From: JAMOQA01 sp964420365
GTDB taxonomy: Bacteria; Acidobacteriota; Polarisedimenticolia; J045
Assembly (NCBI GenBank): GCA_964420365.1
Contig: CAYQTA010000041.1
Location: forward strand, 1 to 6,528
Reading direction: 5' to 3'
DNA: 6,528 bases
Shown: positions 1 to 4,694 of the stretch, piece after piece
How the letters are laid out: each line of letters opens with the position of its first letter
How positions within the stretch are numbered: the stretch's first letter is position 1
Position numbers and translations under genes: made by a program
The notes under the pieces: generated by a model
What the model was told of the DNA's origin: nothing
Database searches by the model: none
Seen by the model: the letters and a program-made list of their open reading frames with translations, nothing else

Positions 1-140
1 GGGAACGCCGCAACGAGCCGGCGAACCTGCTGGTCGTCCTGGACGAGCTGGCCGCCATCAAGGGGGTGTCCCGGGAGGAGATCGCCCGCGCGACCACCGG
101 GAACGCCCGCCGCCTCTTCGGCCCCTCCCTCCTGCCCTGA
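1..140 (+). CDS. TatD-family metal-dependent hydrolase (DNase), C-terminal end only
   Basis: The reading frame enters from the left edge (first full codon at 3) and stops at TGA 138-140, giving the final 45 residues of a larger protein. The visible peptide begins with an RNEPAN motif, continues with a helix-forming LDELAAIKGVSREEIA stretch and ends in ATTGNARRLFG. This arrangement is typical of the C-terminus of TatD-family TIM-barrel hydrolases, where an (R/K)NEP motif is followed by a GxxxEExAxxTxxNxxxLF helix. Family members are cytoplasmic metal-dependent enzymes, several shown to have 3'-5' DNase activity. The catalytic metal ligands lie upstream of the window and cannot be checked, and the paralogue within the family cannot be named. 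No clear terminator follows; the next 60 bp hold a repeat pair instead. Confidence 0.88.
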   Translation, partial: ERRNEPANLLVVLDELAAIKGVSREEIARATTGNARRLFGPSLLP

Positions 141-145
141 CCGGG

Positions 146-202
146 GACGGTTTCGACGAAACTTGCCGGACCCGCGGGGGTGGAATTCGACGAAACCTGC
201 CG
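146..202 (+). repeat. Pair of 17-bp direct repeats downstream of the TatD-like gene
   Basis: TTCGACGAAACTTGCCG at 152-168 recurs as TTCGACGAAACCTGCCG at 186-202, with one mismatch and a 34-bp period. Each copy contains the small palindrome TTCG-A-CGAA, and each is followed by a run of G/C. The first copy is preceded by GACGG (146-150). The pair lies just after the TatD-like stop and about 200 bp before the His/Cys-rich gene. It could be a double operator, a repeated promoter element or a remnant of an intergenic repeat. No convincing -35/-10 pair can be placed on it, so its function is inferred only from position. Confidence 0.6.
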
Positions 203-397
203 CCCGGGGGGGTCGCTATGCGTCGGACTTTCGTCTCTCCGGCCTTCGAAGTTGAACATGCGTCAAGCGTTCGCGCGACCCCGGTCCCGTGGCGCGTTCC
301 TTGCACGATGCGGGGTCGATCCGACGGGGAGCGGAGGTGCCCGTGCGGGAGAGGTCTCCCGCCGACGCTCCCCCCGAGCACAGGAGGGATGTTGGCG
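203..397 (+). promoter_or_regulatory. Leader of the His/Cys-rich gene: hairpin and ribosome binding site
   Basis: I see no gene in this stretch. It holds a strong hairpin, GCGGGAG (345-351), loop AGGT (352-355), CTCCCGC (356-362), with a perfect 7-bp stem. Twenty bases further on is a Shine-Dalgarno sequence, AGGAGG at 382-387. That sequence sits 10 nt before the ATG at 398 but only 1 nt before the ATG at 389, which favours 398 as the start. A stable stem this close to the ribosome binding site could affect translation or mRNA stability. The promoter itself was not identified. Confidence 0.45.
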
Positions 398-766
398 ATG
401 TGGAAGAAGATCCTGGCCGTGACGTTCGCCCTGGCCCTGGTGGTCGGCGGGGCCTCCATCGGCGCCCTGGCCCACGGCGGCCACGACGGTGGGGACCATC
501 ACTCGGGTGATCACTCCGGCGACCACCATGACGGTGATCACTCCGGGGATCCCGGTCACCACCACGACTGGCACCACGGGGACCACGACGGGAACTGCGG
601 TGGCGGCTGCCCCGGCGACTGCGGCGGGTGCGAGGGTGACTGCGGCGGCTGCGAGGGCGGCTGCGGTGGCGGCCACCACGAGCACCCCTGGACCTCCGCC
701 GACGACACGGCGGCGACCCTCTGGCAGGCCCTCGGCCTGCCAGGCCTGACGGGCCTCCTCGGCTGA
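398..766 (+). CDS. Exported His/Asp/Gly- and Cys/Gly-repeat protein, probable metal binder (122 aa)
   Basis: I do not recognise a named family. The protein opens with a classic Sec signal peptide: MWKK, a hydrophobic core ILAVTFALALVVGG, then a likely cleavage site after ALA, just before HGG. The mature part has three sections. First is a stretch of about 45 residues with 14 His spaced by Asp, Gly and Ser (GDHSGDHHD-type units). Second is a Cys/Gly section with 7 Cys in a repeated GDCGGCE heptad. Third is HHEHPW followed by a short tail ending LGLPGLTGLLG. There are 17 His and 7 Cys in about 96 mature residues, with few hydrophobics before the tail. From composition I infer binding of soft or borderline metals (Ni, Zn, Cu) outside the cytoplasm, but no metal-transport or metalloregulator gene is adjacent. 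A structural or RiPP-like role is not excluded. ATG 398 is chosen for its SD spacing; ATG 389 would only add MLA. An intrinsic terminator follows, so the gene appears monocistronic. Confidence 0.75.
   Translation: MWKKILAVTFALALVVGGASIGALAHGGHDGGDHHSGDHSGDHHDGDHSGDPGHHHDWHHGDHDGNCGGGCPGDCGGCEGDCGGCEGGCGGGHHEHPWTSADDTAATLWQALGLPGLTGLLG
614..673 (+). repeat. In-frame 21-bp repeats encoding the Cys/Gly heptad
   Basis: Units at 614-634 and 635-655 each encode GDCGGCE, and a partial third unit at 656-673 encodes GGCGGG. The nucleotide copies differ at only a few third positions, which suggests recent tandem duplication. Upstream in the same gene a 14-bp sequence, GGTGATCACTCCGG, occurs at 506-519 and again at 533-546 (27-bp, nine-codon period), encoding the GDHSGD units of the His-rich section. 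Confidence 0.7.
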
Positions 767-790
767 CGCCCGTTCCGATGGCTCTCCGGG

Positions 791-831
791 CGGCGCGGGT
801 CGACCCCCCGCGCCGTCCCCTTTCCTTTCCC
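791..831 (+). terminator. Intrinsic terminator of the His/Cys-rich gene
   Basis: A perfect 9-bp stem is formed by CGGCGCGGG (791-799) and CCCGCGCCG (807-815) around a 7-nt loop. It is followed by a pyrimidine tract containing two TTT runs (816-831), 24 bp after the stop codon at 764-766. The T-containing tract lies only on the plus-strand side, so it is oriented for the upstream gene. The convergent C69 gene ends 38 bp beyond it and has no equally clear terminator of its own; a small stem GTGGC/GCCAC (832-848) lies just past its stop. Confidence 0.7.
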
Positions 832-868
832 GTGGCCGGGCCAGCCACCTCCCGGCGAAGCGAGCGGC

Positions 869-2512
869 TCAGTAGTCCTCGGGGCTCCCGGGGGCCGCGC
901 CCTCCCCGGAGGGCAGCGCGAGGCGGTCTCCCTCGTCGGCGACGACCCGGCGCAGCCAGTCCTCCGGGTAGCCGGTCTCGCGGGGACGTCCCTTCTCATC
1001 GCGGACGTACCCGTCGTTGTACTTCCACAGGAGGTGCTCGGCGAGCTCCCGCCAGCGCCGGAAGACCATCTCGCCCGCCTGGACGGAGTAGTCGGTCAGG
1101 TACTCGATCGCGAGGTCCCGGTCCTTCCGCAGGAGGTCCACGGCGGTCCGGTCGACCAGGGGCTGGAGGGCGAGGAAACGCCGTTCCAGCTCGTCGCGGG
1201 CGGCGAAGATCTCCCGGGACATGTCCCTCCAGCGCAGGTTCGCCCAGTTGGACACGAGGTTGAAGACCCACCAGGCGGAGTCCCAGGAGAACCGCGAGCC
1301 GTCACCGGTGGCGTAGGGCGCGGGGACGTCGGTGATCCCGCAGTAGAGCGGCACGTACACGGTCATCGACGTGTCGTCGACGCCGTACCAGAGAACGCCT
1401 CCCACCGGGTCGGGCAGGTACGCGCGGCACTGGGCGACGACGGTGTAGGCGGTCTGCTGGGTGGAGATCGGCCGCTCCCAGGTGTACTTCCGCCCGTCGA
1501 CCTCGAAAAGCATCGGCCGGTACCGGACCGGGCAGCCGAACGGCCCGGCGGAAAGGCCGCGGGTCATGTCCCACGGGGTGCCCTCGTAGTGGTCCCGCAT
1601 CAGGCTCATCACGTCATGGACCGAGAGCTTCCGCTCGGGCCGGATCCAGAGCGGCCACTCGCGTCCCTCCGGGTCGCCCCGGTGGAAACGCGGATCGAGC
1701 TCCGCGCCGGGCGCGATCCGCCGGAAGACGCTCCACTCGCGGGTCGCCGTGTAGCGCATCTCCGCGGGGCCCCGGGGATCGTAGGCCTCGTGGAAGACGA
1801 ACGGCTTCCCCGACGCCGGGTCGTACCAGCCGCGGGCGACGGCGAACTCGACGACGTCCGGGGAGAAACGGGCCGAGTCCGGGTCCGGGGGCGGCAGCTC
1901 GCGGATGCGCGAGCGGTTGGCGTGCACCGCCACGTAGCCGTCCGGCACGCGCAGCGCGACCCAGATCGCTCCGCGCTGCCCGGGGCCGCGGCCGATCATC
2001 TCCATCAGCCACGCCTCGCGGGGATCCGCGACGTAGAACGACTCCCCGGTCGACGCGTAGCCGTACTCGTCGACCAGCGTCGTCATCACGTCGATCGCCT
2101 CGCGGGCGGTCTTCGCCCGCTCGAGGGCGAGGATCATCAGGTTCCAGTAGTGGAGGAGGCCGTCGGGGTTCCGCAGCTCCCTGCGCCCACCCCAGGTCGT
2201 CTCGGTGATCGCCACCTGGTGCTCGTTCATCAGGCCGGTGACGGCGTACGTGTGGGGCACCTGCGGGATCTCGCCGCGGTTCCCGATCCTGGCCGTCTCA
2301 CCCGGCGCGTGGTCGGCGGCCGGGCGATGGCGGAGGCGCGGGGTGAACTCCCCGTCGCACGCGTACGTGATCATCACCGAGCCGTCCTCGGAGGCCCCGC
2401 GGGTGACGAGGATCGTCGTACAGGCGGCGGCGGGCGGCGCGCCGGGCCCGGCGAGGACGGCGACGAGGGCGAGCAGGAGCGTGACGGACACGAGCGGGCG
2501 GGGTCGCGGCAT
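869..2512 (-). CDS. Exported C69-family dipeptidase (547 aa)
   Basis: This is a peptidase C69 (PepD/dipeptidase A type) enzyme, an N-terminal-nucleophile hydrolase that cleaves dipeptides. The start at 2512 is well fixed by AAAGGAGGT at 2521-2529, 8 nt upstream. Residues 1-30 form a signal peptide (MPRPRP, hydrophobic VTLLLALVAVLAG, then APPAAA). Cys31 opens the family motif CTTILVTRGASEDGS, in which the Cys is the catalytic nucleophile. Other family-like stretches are TYAVTGLMNEHQVAITET (88-105), YGYASTGESFYVADPREAW (150-168), MEM-GRG, IWVALRVPDGYVAVHANRSRI (183-203) and a later LSAGPFGCPVRYRP. The C-terminal third (SWDSAWWVFNLVSNWANLRW, then a long helical part) also resembles longer members of the family. 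Length is within the usual range. Because the predicted cleavage precedes Cys31, signal processing could itself expose the nucleophile. It is convergent with the His/Cys-rich gene and divergent from the membrane-protein gene, so it is transcribed alone. Confidence 0.93.
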   Translation of the reverse strand: MPRPRPLVSVTLLLALVAVLAGPGAPPAAACTTILVTRGASEDGSVMITYACDGEFTPRLRHRPAADHAPGETARIGNRGEIPQVPHTYAVTGLMNEHQVAITETTWGGRRELRNPDGLLHYWNLMILALERAKTAREAIDVMTTLVDEYGYASTGESFYVADPREAWLMEMIGRGPGQRGAIWVALRVPDGYVAVHANRSRIRELPPPDPDSARFSPDVVEFAVARGWYDPASGKPFVFHEAYDPRGPAEMRYTATREWSVFRRIAPGAELDPRFHRGDPEGREWPLWIRPERKLSVHDVMSLMRDHYEGTPWDMTRGLSAGPFGCPVRYRPMLFEVDGRKYTWERPISTQQTAYTVVAQCRAYLPDPVGGVLWYGVDDTSMTVYVPLYCGITDVPAPYATGDGSRFSWDSAWWVFNLVSNWANLRWRDMSREIFAARDELERRFLALQPLVDRTAVDLLRKDRDLAIEYLTDYSVQAGEMVFRRWRELAEHLLWKYNDGYVRDEKGRPRETGYPEDWLRRVVADEGDRLALPSGEGAAPGSPEDY

Positions 2513-2619
2513 CGGGCGAGACCTCCTTTCCTCCGCGGGCGTCCCGCGGAGCGGGTATTCTAAGGGCCCGGGTACGCGCGGCAGGGGATCCACCGGGGGG
2601 GACGGAGGGAACGCCGGAC
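2513..2619. promoter_or_regulatory. Divergent control region with perfect inverted repeat
   Basis: This 107-bp spacer separates two divergent genes. On the minus strand it carries the AAAGGAGGT ribosome binding site (2521-2529) of the C69 gene. Just upstream is a perfect 8-bp inverted repeat with a 3-bp centre, TCCGCGGG (2532-2539) / CCCGCGGA (2543-2550). A minus-strand TAGAAT at 2562-2557 is a plausible -10 element, which would place the repeat in the early leader; no good -35 partner is visible at 17 bp. On the plus strand GGAGG at 2604-2608 serves the ATG at 2620 (11-nt spacing). The inverted repeat could be an operator shared by both genes or an mRNA hairpin beside the C69 ribosome binding site. 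Confidence 0.5.
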
Positions 2620-3360
2620 ATGTCGAGCCAGCAGTCGCGTCTCGAGCGCCAGTTCTCCGCGGTCGCCCTGGTCGTCTTCGCGTTCCTCCAGTTCGCGATG
2701 GTCCTGCTCGAGCTGATCCTGGCCAAGGCCCTCCCCCTCACGCTGGCCGCCGACTTCATGGAGAAGGCGAAGATCTCGTCGGTCGTGTTCTACTTCCTCG
2801 TCTACCTGGTGACGGGGGCGGCCGGGTTCGTCGGCGTGCTCGGGCTCGTCCAGGTCTACCAGCAGTCCCAGCGCCTGGTCGGCGAGGTCGCCCGCTTCTC
2901 GGCGCTGGGGTACTTCCTGACGACCTACTGGCTGTGGTCCGCGACCTGGATCGTCCAGTACAAGATCACGCTCCTGACCGACAAGCCGACCGATCCGCCC
3001 GAGTGGCTGCTCCGGCTCTTTGCCGCCTCGGACTCCCTGTGGTCCCTGCCCTCGTGGGGAGGCATCGGGCCGTCGATCCTCCTCTTCTGCTGCCTTGGCT
3101 GGCTGCTCTGGCGGGGAGCGCGGCGGCTGCCCAAGGCGGCCTCCGTCCTGTTCTACGCCCTCGCCGCCTCCCGCTTCGCAGACATCGTCTACATCGGGGC
3201 GAGCGGGACGACGGTGGCGAACGTCGCCGGGTACGACTTCGCGTTCTACAACGACGTCTTCTTCGCCGGCGCCCGCATCCTGGCCTTCGTCTTCGCGGGA
3301 GCCGCCCTCTACACCGAGAAGGGCGTCTTCGTCCGCACGCACCGGGCGGGCCGCCGCTGA
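2620..3360 (+). CDS. Six-helix integral membrane protein of unknown function (246 aa)
   Basis: I do not recognise the family. The protein has six likely membrane helices at about residues 13-35, 53-78, 94-118, 148-166, 172-193 and 213-232. Basic residues cluster at the N-terminus (SRLER), in the TM2-TM3 loop (QRLVGEVAR), in the short TM4-TM5 loop (RGARRLPK) and at the C-terminus (RTHRAGRR). By the positive-inside rule this puts both ends in the cytoplasm. Two longer outside segments are the TM3-TM4 loop rich in Pro and Trp (DKPTDPPEW...DSLWSLPSW) and the TM5-TM6 loop (SGTTVANVAGYDFAFYND). There is no recognisable transporter signature, ATPase or catalytic motif. GGAGG at 2604-2608 supports the start. 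The next gene begins 9 bp after the stop, so the two are almost certainly co-transcribed and may act together. Confidence 0.8.
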   Translation: MSSQQSRLERQFSAVALVVFAFLQFAMVLLELILAKALPLTLAADFMEKAKISSVVFYFLVYLVTGAAGFVGVLGLVQVYQQSQRLVGEVARFSALGYFLTTYWLWSATWIVQYKITLLTDKPTDPPEWLLRLFAASDSLWSLPSWGGIGPSILLFCCLGWLLWRGARRLPKAASVLFYALAASRFADIVYIGASGTTVANVAGYDFAFYNDVFFAGARILAFVFAGAALYTEKGVFVRTHRAGRR

Positions 3361-3369
3361 GGGAACCGC

Positions 3370-4587
3370 GTGGCGCACGAGGACGACCGGATCGCCGAGG
3401 CCCTGCGCCTGCTCGACCTGGAACTCCAGGCGCGCATCGACCGCCATCCCCACGGCCACCTGCTCCGCCGGCGGGGCGGCCGCATCGAGCTCTCCCTGGA
3501 CCTGCCCGTGCTTTCGACCGGGGAGGCGCTCGTCGAGGCGATCGAGCGGTTCCGAGCGCGGCTGGACCAGGTGGTCGGCGAGGCCCTCGGGCGGGCGGTC
3601 GTCTTCCGGCCCGGGGCGGTCTTCTGCCTGCGGTGCGGCCGGTCGGACTGCGAGCACGCCGCTCCCGCGGGGAGCCGGGAGGTGTTCGCCGGGTACGGGC
3701 CGACCGGGACGCCCCGCTTCCTCGACCTCGGCCAGCTCCTCCTCGCTCGGCGGGACGAGCGGGTCGAGGACCTGTTCACCGGGCGGGGGCGGCTGGTGGT
3801 CCGGCAGGTTCCCGGCGAGGAGCTCCTCGCGGACCTGCTCCCGCCCTTTCGCGAGGAGCCGGACCGGTTCCGGCTCCACGGGCAGGTGGTCGCGGGCTGG
3901 TACCGGGTCCCCGACCGGACCGGCGTTCCACGATCCCTCGCCGTTTCCTTCCAGGTCGTGTCCGCGGGCCGGCCGGGACGGCGGCGGCTCGGGCTCAACG
4001 TGCTCGGACGTGGGCCGGACGGCGAGAGCCTCGAGCACCTGTTCGACCGCGTGGGACGGATCCCGTGGCTCGACGCGGCCCGCTGGGCCCAGGACGTCCT
4101 CGCCCGGATCGAGCGCGACCAGCGCCGCCGCCGGGGCCCGGACGATCTCCTGGACCGGCGGGTGGCCGGCGTCCTCGCGGGCCTTGCCCGGCGCCTCGCC
4201 CGCCGCGAGCGCGCCCGGGCCCGCCGGACCCGCCACGCGGAACTCCGCCACGAGCAGGGGGACCGGCCCACCGAGATGGCGATCCTCGACCTCTCCCGGG
4301 CCGAGCCGGAACGGGTCTTCCGCGACACCCGCCGGGGAACCTTCGTCGTCCTCGGCGAGCGGGGCCGGGCCCACGTCTTCAGCGAAGAGGGTCGTCACGT
4401 CACCTCGGTCCGCTACGGCCCGGGCGTCGTGGAACGCCGCGTCGCCCGCGGCGCCTGGCGGCCGGCGACGCCCGCGGAGACGGCGGGCCTCCGTGCCCGG
4501 GTCGCCGGGATCCCCGCCCGCGACGGGGGCGATTCCCCTGGACCCGGCACCCCGGGCCCGGACGCCCCGGGACGGAACGGGCCCTGA
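3370..4587 (+). CDS. Arg-rich soluble protein with CX2CX4CXH motif, unknown function (405 aa)
   Basis: No family is recognised with confidence. It starts at GTG 3370, preceded by GAGGG at 3359-3363 overlapping the previous stop, so it is translationally close to the membrane-protein gene. Residues 1-80 are mostly helical with several His (HPHGH, 26-30). Residues 84-98 read VFCLRCGRSDCEHAA. Here Cys86, Cys89, Cys94 and His96 form a compact CX2CX4CXH set that could hold zinc, loosely recalling the C-x-H end of SWIM-type fingers. A strongly basic helical stretch (roughly residues 250-295, with RRRR and repeated RR/RA pairs) suggests nucleic-acid or anionic-surface binding. It is followed by a compact beta-rich module (RGTFVVLGERGRAHVFSEEG... 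then GAWRPATPAE). The last 25 residues are Gly/Pro-rich and probably disordered. There is no signal peptide or membrane segment, so it should be cytoplasmic. All functional statements are inference from composition. Confidence 0.78.
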   Translation: MAHEDDRIAEALRLLDLELQARIDRHPHGHLLRRRGGRIELSLDLPVLSTGEALVEAIERFRARLDQVVGEALGRAVVFRPGAVFCLRCGRSDCEHAAPAGSREVFAGYGPTGTPRFLDLGQLLLARRDERVEDLFTGRGRLVVRQVPGEELLADLLPPFREEPDRFRLHGQVVAGWYRVPDRTGVPRSLAVSFQVVSAGRPGRRRLGLNVLGRGPDGESLEHLFDRVGRIPWLDAARWAQDVLARIERDQRRRRGPDDLLDRRVAGVLAGLARRLARRERARARRTRHAELRHEQGDRPTEMAILDLSRAEPERVFRDTRRGTFVVLGERGRAHVFSEEGRHVTSVRYGPGVVERRVARGAWRPATPAETAGLRARVAGIPARDGGDSPGPGTPGPDAPGRNGP

Positions 4588-4606
4588 CGGTTTCGTAACG
4601 TCTTGC
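4586..4606 (+). promoter_or_regulatory. GACGGTTTCG-N6-CTTGC motif, also found at 146-166
   Basis: GACGGTTTCG followed by six variable bases and CTTGC occurs here and at 146-166, with 15 fixed positions in 21. In both places it begins at or just after the stop codon of the preceding gene and lies upstream of a new transcription unit. The spacing between GG and GC (14 bp) does not fit a sigma-54 promoter. It could be a binding site or promoter element of an unusual sigma factor, or part of a dispersed repeat. Confidence 0.35.
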
Positions 4607-4607
4607 A

Positions 4608-4681
4608 CCGGGGACTGGCCCCGGGTCGACCGGGAACCTACGTTCCCCTCGTAACCACCGCGAAAGGGCCCGGACGGGCCC
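4608..4681 (+). other. Three consecutive GC-rich hairpins between the zinc-motif gene and the PAS-GGDEF-PilZ gene
   Basis: Stem 1 pairs CCGGGG (4608-4613) with CCCCGG (4619-4624) around a 5-nt loop, 20 bp after the upstream stop. Stem 2 pairs GGGAAC (4632-4637) with GTTCCC (4642-4647). Stem 3 is the near-palindrome GGGCCCG (4666-4672) / CGGGCCC (4675-4681), which ends exactly where the Shine-Dalgarno GGGAGG of the next gene begins. None has a good T-tract, so an intrinsic terminator is uncertain. Stem 3 could limit ribosome access. Confidence 0.45.
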
Positions 4682-4694
4682 GGGAGGTTTCGTG

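Noticed and set aside
146..166. Sigma-54 (-24/-12) promoter
   Set aside because: The GG and TTGC elements are 14 bp apart rather than the required 10, at this site and at 4589-4606.
218..397. N-terminal extension of the His/Cys gene to the ATG at 218
   Set aside because: It would bury the signal peptide about 60 residues in, lacks a ribosome binding site, and ignores the AGGAGG correctly spaced before 398.
263..685. Minus-strand frame with an apparent hydrophobic Ala/Val protein opposite the His/Cys gene
   Set aside because: The Ala/Val pattern is the direct complement of the His/Asp/Gly repeats and begins inside them. The plus strand has a proper signal peptide, SD sequence and terminator.
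1034..2563. Long plus-strand open frame (509 codons) antisense to the C69 gene
   Set aside because: The opposite strand encodes an unmistakable C69 dipeptidase with a strong ribosome binding site. Antisense frames in very GC-rich genes lack stops by composition, and this translation is Arg/Gly/Val/Pro low-complexity with no family motif.
2513..2593. Upstream start at 2593 for the C69 gene
   Set aside because: It adds 27 residues ahead of the signal peptide and would place AAAGGAGGT inside the coding region; the start at 2512 has ideal spacing.
2560..4608. Long minus-strand open frame (682 codons) spanning both unrecognised genes
   Set aside because: It is a shadow of two plus-strand genes with good starts, ribosome sites and coherent protein character (membrane helices, Cys/His motif). 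Its translation is a Pro/Glu/Asp/Arg-rich composite without a domain.
4631..4652. ECF-type promoter (GGGAAC with a downstream CGT)
   Set aside because: The spacing between AAC and CGT is 12 bp rather than about 16-17, and GGGAAC is better explained as the arm of a hairpin.
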